From NCBI GenBank assembly GCA_963575745.1, contig CAUYUJ010020248.1:490609-510840 (forward strand): a stretch of DNA of 20,232 bases, read 5' to 3'. Positions 9,084 to 16,337 of this stretch are shown here, one piece after another. A program made the position numbers and the translations under genes. The notes under the pieces are model-generated. The model had not been told where the DNA came from. It saw only the letters and a program-made list of their open reading frames with translations, and did not search any database. Position 1 is the first letter of the stretch. Each line of letters begins with the position of its first letter. Source of the stretch: Prorocentrum cordatum. Lineage: Eukaryota; Sar; Dinophyceae; Prorocentrales; Prorocentraceae.

Positions 9084-9227
9084 GACGTTGGTTCCTCCCC
9101 CCCGAACCTCCTTATCACCCGAAGGGTGGTCGTATAGGTAAACATCTGGGACCGTCGGCGACAACCCCATGTGGGAAAAAACAAGCCTGCATCCGTATGA
9201 TTGCGGATGTATCCGCATGCACCGCCA

Positions 9228-9436
9228 CTAACTTGAATCAAGGGGACGTAAGACCTGGGTACAGGGGACTCGGAAATTCCCGACGAGGTCGTCAAAACAA
9301 TGACGAGGCCGAGCCTGCATTTTGACAAGGCCTCCCGCTGCAGACATCCCACGAAACTCCTCGTCAGAATCCGAGGCGCGGTCGTCAAAAGACGATGGCG
9401 AACCCGAGTCGTGGCAAACCCGGGTCTTACGCTCCC
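9228..9436 (-). other. Candidate exon or ORF fragment (hypothetical), acidic Ser/Asp-rich
   Basis: Between the 12-bp satellite and a (CCT)n array one minus-strand frame stays open for about 70 codons and ends at a TAG at 9228. It reads SGSPSSFDDRASDSDEEF and then a mixed-composition stretch with FDDLVGNFRVP. Amino-acid balance and codon use look more protein-like than the surrounding frames. The only upstream Met lies beyond the (CCT)n array, so either the exon begins internally or this is chance. No domain is recognised. Confidence 0.2.
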
Positions 9437-9490
9437 TCCTCCTCCTCCTCCTCCTCCTCCTCCTCCTCCTCCTCCTCCTCCTCCTCCTCC
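9436..9490. repeat. (CCT)n array, about 18 units
   Basis: Pure CCT run between unique GC-rich flanks. Confidence 0.97.
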
Positions 9491-9641
9491 CGGGAGGATA
9501 GATGCTGGGAACGTGGAACGCGGATCTGCGAGGCACTGGGGGGCGAGAGCCACACTCCGAGACCGGCCGCCGCTTCCTCGCTGTGCCTCTGTGGGAGCGC
9601 TATTGGCACATGCGCGCGGACCGGAGGCGCGAGAATCGGGT
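9491..9641. other. Unique GC-rich sequence, no gene
   Basis: Short GC-rich interval without a recognisable frame or motif. Confidence 0.4.
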
Positions 9642-9826
9642 CGGGCGACAAGGGGGGGATAGCAAAGGGGGGGGTTGAGAATCAGCTCACGTCGCTGATT
9701 TTCCCGGCGCCTCCCGGCGCCGGAGGCGGCCATGCATCGAGGAATGGGCCCCTCGGTGAGGCCGAAACCAGCTGCATGCAGCAAATTCCGTAACCCCCCC
9801 TTTCCCAATCCCCCCCCTTTCGCCCG
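9642..9826. repeat. 185-bp inverted repeat with G-run arms
   Basis: Left arm 9642-9676 reads CGGGCGACA, seven G, ATAGCAAA, eight G, TT. Right arm 9792-9826 is its inverted counterpart: AA, seven C, TTTCCCAAT, eight C, TTTCGCCCG. The arms are about 35 bp and match at most positions. No flanking duplication was found. The G-runs could also form G-quadruplex structures. This may be a small TIR element or foldback. Confidence 0.65.
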
Positions 9827-10030
9827 GCCCGAAAGAACACTTTGAACAAATCGCTGTTCGTTGTCGCGGATATCGTGAACTCCTCAAACATATCGCCACA
9901 ACGCCTGGTGCAGTCCGCTGACCCTTCGGCGTGTGTGAGGCGCTTTTCCGCTTGAGTCGTCGTCGTCGGTCCCAGTGAGGAACAAAGAAATGGAATGCGT
10001 AGTCAAGTCGACTCCATTCCTTTTATCATT
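9827..10030. other. Unique sequence, no gene
   Basis: Mixed-composition DNA; nothing recognisable in either strand. Confidence 0.35.
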
Positions 10031-10370
10031 CTCCTGCGGGGGGTGGGGGTGTGCGGGGGAGGTGGAAGGGAGGAAGGGGGGGTCCCAGCGGGGTCCCACC
10101 ACCGGGGTCACAGCGGGGTCCCAGTGGGGGGTGGTGGGTCAGAATACCACCCCCCACCGGGGTCCGGCGGGTCGCAAGGGGGTGGGGGGGGGTCTCGGGT
10201 CAGAAAACCCTCCCACTGGGGTACCAGCGGGTCCCAGGGGCTGGGGACCCCAGGGTAGGCGGGGGGGAAGCAGAGGGTCAGAATCCCGTTCCCCACCCGC
10301 GGGTTCGGAGGGGGTCGACACCAGGGGTCCCTGGGGAGGTCCCAAAACCAGGGTCGGCGGCCACCTGCCG
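10031..10370. repeat. Degenerate G-rich GGTCCC / GGGTCAGAA repeat block
   Basis: GGGGTCCCA-type words recur (10080-10130), and a longer unit starting GGGTCAGAA and followed by a C-rich stretch occurs at about 10136, 10197 and 10275, spaced 61 and 78 bp. Many runs of four or more G on the plus strand give high quadruplex potential. The Gly/Pro-rich frames here are not credible proteins. Confidence 0.7.
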
Positions 10371-10613
10371 TAAGGCCTTCTAAAACAAACGAAGCGCTAA
10401 ACCCGTCTGGTGGTGTGGCGAGGATGAGTTTCATCACTCAAGCAGTGCCTGCAACAAGGGTGTCTTAATTGGCACGAAGGAGCTTGGGAATCATTTTCGC
10501 GAGTCGCCACGTTTGCCCTGGGGTGATGCTCTATGACTGGATGCTCTATGCTCTATGGCTGTGTTGAGTCGTACCTGCCCTGCTGCCCCACGGGTGGTGC
10601 TTTAAGGCTGGTG
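10371..10613. other. Unique sequence, no gene
   Basis: Contains a small near-repeat of GATGCTCTATG around 10525-10555. Otherwise nothing recognisable. Confidence 0.4.
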
Positions 10614-11114
10614 CGTTACAGTTGAGACCCATGCCAAGAAACACCCTGCTTGCCTCCAAGGTGCCTTGGGTTTCTTGGGTTTCGATGGTTTTGCTGTGGA
10701 AGTCGTGACGTTCCCACGCCAGACATCAGTGGACGTCCTGGGGTCTCAGGATCGGGTGCCTTGTAGAAGGGTTCATTATGGTCGAGCTCCGACCGTATGG
10801 TGCCTTGCTGGCTGCGTGTTGTCGCTCTCGTCCCGGAGCTCCCTGGGCGGGGCTTCACGGCTAAGGCGCGCCTGGTGACGATGTGACGACTGCGGCGTGC
10901 CAGCATCGGGTGAGCGCACCTCTTGGCGGTGCTCGATGGCTGCTGAGCGGCTGCGATTTATTACAGTAGGAGCTCGACCACAAGAACCGTCCACAAGAAA
11001 ACCCAAACCTGAGACCCGGGGACGTCCATGGACTCTTGGTGTGAGAACGTGACGCTTTCAATAGCAAAACCATCGCAGGGCACCCTGGAGGCAAACAGGG
11101 TGTTTCGTGGCATG

Positions 11115-11287
11115 TAAAACAGGGCTAGGATCGGGATAAATCGCTCCAGAGCGTTCCGGAGCGCTCTCAGAGCGTTCCGGAACGCTGTGGAGCGGCCGCG
11201 GCGCCCAATACATCCTCCAAACCCGCCGATTCTCAGAGATTTCGAGTTATCCCGATCCGATGTTGTCCCGATCTTCGCGTCGTTTTA
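11115..11287. mobile_element. 173-bp MITE nested in foldback A, target duplication GCATG
   Basis: Begins TAAAAC and ends GTTTTA. The inverted ends continue imperfectly through GATCGGGA, and a second inverted pair, GGATCGGGATAA at 11128-11139 and TTATCCCGATCC at 11247-11258, lies inside. GCATG is duplicated at 11110-11114 and 11288-11292. The corresponding place in the left foldback arm (about 10628-10637, reverse strand TTGGCATGGGTC) has a single copy and no insert, so it acts as the empty site. The element has no coding capacity. Confidence 0.8.
11143..11193. repeat. 51-bp near-perfect palindrome inside the nested MITE
   Basis: Centred at 11168 with 25-bp arms. Only two positions do not pair (11149/11187, and 11161/11175, the latter a G-T wobble). 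It is built from GAGCGTTCCGGA-type units, which are themselves partly palindromic, so alternative cruciform foldings exist. Confidence 0.9.
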
Positions 11288-11308
11288 GCATGAGTCTCAA
11301 CTGTAACG

Positions 11309-11515
11309 ATTGCGGCGCCACGGTATCGGGAGGGTGCAATTCTTAGCGGTGCCCGACGGTTGGTGCCATCTGCTGTCTGAGTGGCTGCGAGTGCCCTTCA
11401 TGCCCGGCCTCTCGATGGCGGGTGCTCTGTGGCGGGCGCCGTGTGGGATCGTAGCGGTTGCGATGTGCTGTCCTTGCGTCGGTGCCGGGTGAGGATACTC
11501 CTATGGCGTTTGCCC
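11309..11515. repeat. Decayed repeat units related to the loop of foldback A
   Basis: 11304-11390 resembles 10880-10950 (TGT.ACGA.TGCGGCG, then ATCGGG, then GCGGTGC.CGA.GG.TG, then GAG.GGCTGCGA). A weaker third match is near 11480-11512 (GGTGCCGGGTGAG, then TGGCG). The family appears to predate or host the foldback insertions. No gene is present. Confidence 0.45.
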
Positions 11516-11695
11516 TACAGTTAGGGCGTTGACCCAAGGAACCCTGAAAAAGGAACGAGGCCCCGTTTTCCTATACATTCAACTCCGATTTCCCATGGAG
11601 GACCTCAGGAAAACCCAAGGAGCGCTGTAAGACAACTAAGGAACACGGAGCCCCTCCCAGACGAAAAGGGTTCCTTATTCAGCGCCCCAACTGTA
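11516..11695. mobile_element. 180-bp foldback element B (TACAGTT ends)
   Basis: The left end, TACAGTTAGGGCGTTGA then AAGGAACCCT, is inverted at the right end (AGGGTTCCTT ... TCAGCGCCCCAACTGTA, 11667-11695). That gives a TIR of about 29 bp with a few differences, and weaker pairing continues inward (GAGGCCCCGT against ACGGAGCCCCTC). The end sequence aligns with that of element A. No clear target duplication was found. Confidence 0.7.
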
Positions 11696-12734
11696 TGATG
11701 CCTTACCCACTGCGGTCTAACAGTCTTGCACTGGTGCCGGATGGGTTGCGTTCTGCGGGACGCGCGCCATGATGCCTCAGCGGTCTGGCTGCATCGTTCT
11801 AGCATGGGTGCCTCCTAGGTGGCAGTCTATAGCTGGTGTCATGTGACTCCTGCATGCCTGCTATGGACCAAAAATTATTAAGACCAGATGGGCGGCTTTT
11901 TACGATTACCTGCTGCAAGTCGCAAGAAGTATGTGGAGGCGGATGGCGTAGATTGGGTTCGGCCCCCCCGCCCAAATGATCACAGCATGCAACCCCATAT
12001 CGCTGCTTGAAGTAGGGCGGCGCTTGAACAAATATATTGGGATCTGGGAGTCTGCAGATACCTACTGTCATCGACGGGCGTGTAGCGTCGTCAGGTGGCC
12101 GAGTGGCCGCAATGCATCGGTCTTGCCCGATGAAAATTCTATAGCTGAGGCTATATGTTAGCTCGTTTGTACGGCATTCCGTTCTCGCAGTAGTACCCTC
12201 TGGGTGGCGCAATACGGGCTTCGCGCTATCATGCTTCAGTTGTTGCGAGCGCTCGTGCTGACAAGGGTTCCCTATAAGTTGCATTATGTGGCTTACGCGG
12301 CATGGTGAACCAACGCTCGCAACTGCTGGTTTCGCACACGTGCCTTTCACTTCCCAAACAGCGTTTGCACTTAAAGGGGCTTCCTACTTCTTGGCTGATG
12401 ACCTGGGCCTGCGGACCGGTAAGGCGGCTATGTTGCCGTTCGCCGCCCCAGTCGCCGCCCGTCTTCTGGGCAGGCGGGCCGGTCTGGCGGCTGTGGTGTC
12501 GCCGTCGCCGCCGCGTCGTCGCCTCGTGGCCGCCCGTCGTCTGGACTGGACCTGCGTTGCTATGCCGCGCTTTGCATCGCACTGTTTTGTATTATGTTGC
12601 CTTGTGCTAAACGAATCGCACAACGTAGATTGCACCACGTAGATGGTGGAACATAGTTTGCGAAACATATATTGCACAACAGGGGCTGTTAGCACAACAT
12701 ACGCTGCCCGACATATGTTCGCCTTTCCTTTTTT
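11696..12734. other. Intergenic DNA with old diverged repeats, no gene recognised
   Basis: Open frames here lack domains and overlap on both strands. Motifs such as GGTGCCGGATGGGTTGCG near 11732 and GCACAACGTAGATTGCACCACGTAGATGG near 12618 (compare CACCACGTAGGCTG near 14014) suggest fragments of dispersed repeats. 12440-12545 is GCC/GTC-rich. The (TA)n run at about 12739-12755 marks the right edge. Confidence 0.4.
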
Positions 12735-12738
12735 GATC

Positions 12739-12755
12739 TATATATATATATATAC
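12739..12755. repeat. (TA)n microsatellite
   Basis: About eight TA units after GATC. Confidence 0.9.
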
Positions 12756-12930
12756 ACAATAAGGATTATGGGTACCCCGGCTCGCATTGTAATTTACATA
12801 TGACTCTGCCCCAATCGTCCATCCTGGGTATATACTCGTACCCTCCCAGCCAGGCCGGTATCGGCCCCGCCCCGTCGTCCTCTGATGATAATACTATGCG
12901 CGCGTACTCCGTGTTCAGAAACCCATATTT

Positions 12931-12932
<2 letters not shown>
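12756..12932. other. Unique sequence upstream of poly(A), no gene
   Basis: Leads directly into the A32 tract. It could be a retroposed sequence with a poly(A) tail, but no tRNA-like head, domain or flanking duplication was found. Confidence 0.3.

Positions 12933-12964
<32 letters not shown>
12933..12964. repeat. Poly(A) tract, 32 A
   Basis: Uninterrupted run of 32 A on the plus strand. It is either a mononucleotide microsatellite or the tail of a retroposon. Confidence 0.97.
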
Positions 12965-12966
<2 letters not shown>

Positions 12967-13010
12967 TGTTTGCCGAAAAACTAACGAAGTGCGCGTGCGT
13001 TCGTCGTCAC

Positions 13011-13600
13011 GCGCGCATGCCGAAATCCTTCAAAAACCGTCGTTTTTCGCCAGGACTGCACAATCGAGCGTCAAAAAAACAAATAAAACACATGGCTTCG
13101 CAACATGGGTGGTCAAAAAAAAAATTGCGCGCGCGCCCCTGCGAATCCTTGAAAAAAACCGTCGGTTTCTCAACATGTCCATAAAATGCAACCACACGGG
13201 CTTCGCGCGCGCATGTCGAAATCGTTCAGACGCCACTGCGCGCGTGCAGTCACAAAACTCCTCTGTTGCACGCGCGCGCGTTGTCGCGCGCGCATGCCAA
13301 AATCCGTCGAACATCTCCGTTGTCAAACATCAAAAACGTTTTCCAAAACAACAAAGAAACACAAAAACAAAAACAAAAACAACAAAAAAAACGTGCGCCC
13401 GCACAATTGCGAATTCCTGCCATAAGTGTTCCAACCGTTGCATGGAATTCTGCCACGAGCCGCGTGCGGACATCATTCGCACGCCATTGCGCGCGTGCTG
13501 AAGGGGGGCACGACCCGTGTCAAAAAAAACCATGCGGGCCACTCCCTCGCTTCGGCCGCGTGCGCATGTCGAACTCGTTCAAAACTTTCGCCGGCGCGAG
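13011..13600. repeat. GCGCGCATG(C/T)CGAAATC repeat with A-tracts
   Basis: Copies of GCGCGCATGCCGAAATCC or variants followed by TTCAAAAACCGTCG occur at about 13011, 13131, 13207, 13288 and 13561 (spacings about 120, 76, 81 and 273 bp). They alternate with runs of A and with ACGCC(A)TTGCGCGCGTGC elements (about 13229 and 13480). Alternating CG stretches such as CACGCGCGCGCG could adopt Z-form DNA. Around 13346-13391 is an A/C low-complexity stretch. Confidence 0.7.
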
Positions 13601-13912
13601 GACGCCGTCATCGTCGCCGGCGTGGTCAGCATCGGCGCCCGCACTGGCCGCGCCTTCGTTGTTGCCAACATCGTCACCATAATCGCTACTATCGTCATCG
13701 TGTCTACTGTCATCGGCGTTGCCATGATACCGCTCACGCCCAAGTCGCCGACTCGCAGTGAAGTGCCCGCTGGGATGTGCCCAGCCGTCAGCGCCACCGC
13801 GGCCGCGTCGGTTGCGCCAAAATGGCTGGCTGCTGCACGCGCGTTCTTGGGTTGGCGCGGCTGCGAAAATGCACCAGCCAACGCCAAGCACGCATCGCAA
13901 TGGCCACCTCAT
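13520..13912 (-). other. Weak ORF (hypothetical), acidic Asp/Ala-rich C-terminal half
   Basis: A 130-codon open frame with an Asp-rich stretch near the middle (RHDDDSSDYGDDVGNNEG). The opposite strand is also open over the same DNA (13517-14071, 184 codons) and reads as a hydrophobic Val/Ile stretch, as expected when GTC/ATC-type triplets are frequent. Neither shows a known domain and I cannot choose between them. It may simply be biased composition. Confidence 0.15.
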
Positions 13913-14412
13913 GGGTTTTGCAAACCAAGTTGCGGGTGGGTGGGTTGGGTGTATGCAAGAACATGGGATGTGTCAACTCGTTTGTTACCATCAACGGCAC
14001 CACATATATTACACCACGTAGGCTGCCAGTTTGGATTATATAGACATACATACATAGTTCGTGATCTGTGAGCCTATGGCACACTACGCGTCGCGTCGTC
14101 CCGTCATTGCTCTGTTGCCGTAGGAGTGGCGCTCCGCGCTTGGTGTCATATGAGGCCTTACAAGTTGCGATGACTCGTTTTTGCTGCGGGGCCCAATTGG
14201 TGATGCCGTAGTCCCCTGTGGTCCACCACACCTGTTGCATCACATGTATCACACTACCCAGACTGCTAACCGCGAGAACAAGAACCTAAGTACTGTTTGA
14301 GGCTCGCGAAAGATGTCCTTTACAGGGGAGAGGGGGGCGACGAGAGGAAGGGAGGGAGGAGGAACGGCGGGGTGGGTGGGGCAGTGGGAGGAGAAAGGCT
14401 AAGACCGTTACG
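13913..14412. other. Intergenic DNA, no gene recognised
   Basis: Holds CACCACATATATTACACCACGTAGG near 13997 and a CATA-rich bit at 14044-14055. 14100-14180 loosely resembles 12195-12260 (GTAGxxxxxxGTGGCGC, then CGCGCT, then TCAT). From 14320 it becomes GGA-rich. Confidence 0.35.
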
Positions 14413-14820
14413 ATGACCAGGACAAGGAGGAGGAGGAGGAGGAGGACGGGGATGAGGAGGGGGACAGGACGACGAAAACGACGACGATTGGGACGACGAC
14501 GACTCCGACAACTACGACGACGACGACGACGGCGACGGCGACGGCGACGGCGACAGCGACGGCGACGACGACTACGACGACTGGGACGACGACGAGGACG
14601 AGGAGGACGGGGAGGACGATGGCTATGACGACGACCAAGGCGAGGACGCCGAGCAGAAGCAGCAAGCAGAGATGAGGAGGGGGAGGACGAGGACGAGGAG
14701 GACGAGGAGGAGGAGGAGGAGGAAGACGAGGAGGAGGAGGAGGAGGAGGAAGAAGAGGAGGGGGAGGAGGAGGATGAGGAAGACGAAGCGCCGACGACGC
14801 CGACGACGACGACGACGGCG
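14413..14820. repeat. Purine-rich triplet tract: GAC, GAG and GGC units
   Basis: About 400 bp of near-perfect three-base phase. AGG units come first (14420-14450), then ACG/ACGGCG (14470-14640), then GAG/GAGGAC (14690-14780), then ACG again. Poly-Arg, poly-Glu/Asp and poly-Ser/Pro frames arise in all registers. No gene is supported. Confidence 0.9.
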
Positions 14821-14997
14821 GCGGCATGCCTCGGTGGAGGCTGGCTGTAGGCGCGCTGGCCCCCGCGCGTGCCCGCGGGCTGCGCGGCCGCTCGGCGGCC
14901 GCATCGGCGGGGCGGAGGGCCCAGCGGGGGGGGCGGAGCAGCACCGTGGTGCACGTGCCCCGTGGGCTCCGGGTCGGTGCTCGGGGATCTGCTATGA
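14821..14997. other. GC-rich unique sequence
   Basis: Very GC-rich, with GGGGGGGCGGAG-type runs. No frame with recognisable content. Confidence 0.35.
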
Positions 14998-15160
14998 GTA
15001 TGTCGGGCGTGTCCCCCTACAGGGGGATTGTCGACGAAAACTAAAAAATAATACTCCAAAAATGCCCGCAAAGGGTCAAAGAGTAGTCCCAACATAGTCC
15101 CCAAACTGTGTTTGGACTATTTGTGAATAGTCCCCCTGTAGAGGGACAGGCCCGACTTAA
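14998..15160. mobile_element. 163-bp MITE with 8-bp target duplication TGCTATGA
   Basis: TGCTATGA occurs immediately left (14990-14997) and right (15161-15168). The first 30 bp (containing GTCGGGC, TGTCCC and CTACAGGGGGA) match the inverted right end at about 26 of 30 positions. Each end itself holds the mini-palindrome CCCCCTACAGGGGG or a close variant. Inside, ATAGTCC-like motifs recur (near 15083, 15094, inverted at 15114, and 15127), like subterminal transposase-binding repeats. The 8-bp duplication fits hAT-type or other 8-bp-TSD superfamilies. No coding capacity. Confidence 0.85.
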
Positions 15161-15194
15161 TGCTATGACACGGTTCCTAAAGGGAAGTCAGCGA

Positions 15195-15324
15195 CAGGGA
15201 CTTCTGAGACCGCGGCGTTGCATATGGAGGCCTCGACAAGTGCGAGCGAAAGCGTCGCGCAACGACCTTGTGGGCGAAGCCGAACGGACTTGAGAAGTCG
15301 GGATCGCCCGTCTCAGAAGTCCCT
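15195..15324. repeat. 130-bp inverted repeat, AGGGACTTCTGAGAC arms
   Basis: AGGGACTTCTGAGAC at 15195-15209 and its perfect complement GTCTCAGAAGTCCCT at 15310-15324. No target duplication was found. It lies 27 bp from the end of the MITE's flanking repeat. It may be another small foldback element. Confidence 0.7.
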
Positions 15325-15390
15325 TTCCCTGGGGTCCTAACCAAAAAACTGCAGTGCAGGACCACAAAAAATGCAACGCAGGGCTTCGCA

Positions 15391-15452
15391 GACCCGGGTG
15401 AGCCATCATGCGCGGCCGCATCGCGGCCACGAGCGGCTCGCTAACCCGGGTC
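15391..15452. repeat. Short inverted repeat GACCCGGGT
   Basis: GACCCGGGTGAGC at 15391-15403 is matched by GCTAACCCGGGTC ending at 15452, with GCGGCCGC in the loop. Confidence 0.6.
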
Positions 15453-15539
15453 AGCCAGGGGGGGTCTTCGCAGGATCCTGCAGGATTCCGTGCCCTTGCT
15501 GACCTCCTTTTGCATTGACCCCCGTCTCTTCAGCTCCGA

Positions 15540-15966
15540 AGTGTAAGCCCGAGTCGTCAGCCGGTCCCCAACCCGTCTCAGGGTGCATCTGGCTCAGTAA
15601 TTTTCCCCAGATCAGCTTTTGGAACCGCCGGGAGCCGGAAACTGCCCCTCAAGGCCGAAAAGAAGCAAAACCTTTCCGACCCACAGCCTTGGGTCTGATC
15701 CCCCTTCCTGCAGCCTCAGACCGCCAGACGGTTCCAACTTAGAATCCCATCGACAAGGCGCAGCTGATGAAAACCACCTCAAGTTCGGAGAACATCTTAG
15801 AAAATCAACAAAACAACTACCCTGGGCTGTCCGCCTTGGCGGCGCGCACAGGGGGGTAGGGGGAGGGGGAAAGGCTTCTTAGAAGGAGGCTGCTCCTCAG
15901 AAGGCGCGGGCCTTGCATCTGCAGGAAAGGCCCGCATCTTCATATAAGGAGCAGGGGTGCTCCCGA
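15540..15966 (+). repeat. Dispersed repeat, copy 1 (about 430 bp)
   Basis: Aligns with 17650-18113 in the same orientation at roughly 80% by eye, with small indels. A 32-bp block (15661-15692) is identical to 17766-17797. Other shared blocks are CAGGGTGCAT.TGGCTCAGT near 15579, CAGACCGCCAGACGGTTCCA near 15717, GGCGCAGCTGATGAAA near 15757 and CTTGGCGGCGCGCACA near 15835. Short in-frame matches exist but indels break them, so it is treated as non-coding. It ends in a hairpin (15890-15954). Confidence 0.85.
15890..15954 (+). ncRNA. Conserved hairpin, copy 1 (possible structured RNA)
   Basis: Outer stem CTGCTCCT/AGGAGCAG, an internal asymmetric part, then GCGGGCCTT (15906-15914) paired with AAGGCCCGC (15927-15935), and a terminal TGC-ATCT-GCA. 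The copy at 18034-18095 keeps the fold with paired changes: CTGCTTCT/AGAAGCAG outside and TAC-ATCT-GTA at the tip. This suggests selection on structure, or descent from a foldback end. No promoter or transcript evidence is visible, so transcription is inference. Confidence 0.35.
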
Positions 15967-16082
15967 GAAACCTGCCCACCTCCCCCCCTACCCCCCCCCC
16001 TGCGCGTGGCCGCCCACTCCTGCAGGACCCTGCGCGCTGGCCCGGGTCCGTGCAGCCCTGGCGCTGCAGGATCCTGCAAGAT
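15967..16082. repeat. TACCCCC..CTGCGCGTGGCCGCCCAC motif, copy 1
   Basis: A motif of about 30 bp, a C-run then CTGCGCGTGGCCGCCCAC near 15988-16017. Related copies are near 18631-18661 and 18810-18838. Palindromic CTGCAGG and CCTGCAGGATCC-like strings follow. Confidence 0.6.
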
Positions 16083-16187
16083 GCTGGTGAGGAGGAGGAG
16101 GAGGAGGGGGAGGAGGAGGAGGAGGAGGAGGAGGAGGAGGAGGGAGAGGAGGGAGAGGAGGAAGAGGAGGAGGAGGAGGAGGAGGAC
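16083..16187. repeat. (GGA)n array
   Basis: About 105 bp of GAG/GGA triplets with a few GGGAGA interruptions. Inverted in sense to the (TCC)n array at 16397. Confidence 0.95.
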
Positions 16188-16337
16188 TTGACCCCCGTCT
16201 CGAGGCGGCCGACCACGTCCCCGGGCGAGGCCCCCCGGGCGGACGCGGAGGCGGCCGCCGCGACAGGCCGGAGGGCACAGCGAGAGCCGCCGCCGCCACC
16301 AGCGCTCCGCTCCCAGAGCTGGCGCGGGCGGAGCGGA

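Larger units (their letters stand above)
10614..11308. mobile_element. Large foldback element A (TACAGTT ends) with a nested MITE
   Basis: Left arm 10614-10790 and right arm 10969-11308 are inverted copies. The outer ends are CGTTACAGTTGAGAC and its complement GTCTCAACTGTAACG (one mismatch next to the tip). Inner matching blocks include GAAACACCCTG, TGCCTCCA, CGATGGTTTTGCT, GGACGTCC, GGGTCTCAGG and GGTCGAGCTCC. The loop is about 178 bp. The right arm is longer because of a 173-bp insertion plus a 5-bp duplication. No transposase is present. The ends resemble the smaller element at 11516-11695, so the two form one family. Confidence 0.75.

Noticed and set aside
7567-9218. Ser/His-rich and Ile/Asp-Leu-rich minus frames that look like low-complexity proteins
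   Set aside because: Translations of GAT and 12-bp satellite units, open because the periods are multiples of three.
12756-12964. SINE ending in poly(A)
   Set aside because: No A/B-box-like head, no flanking duplication, and A32 could equally be a mononucleotide repeat.
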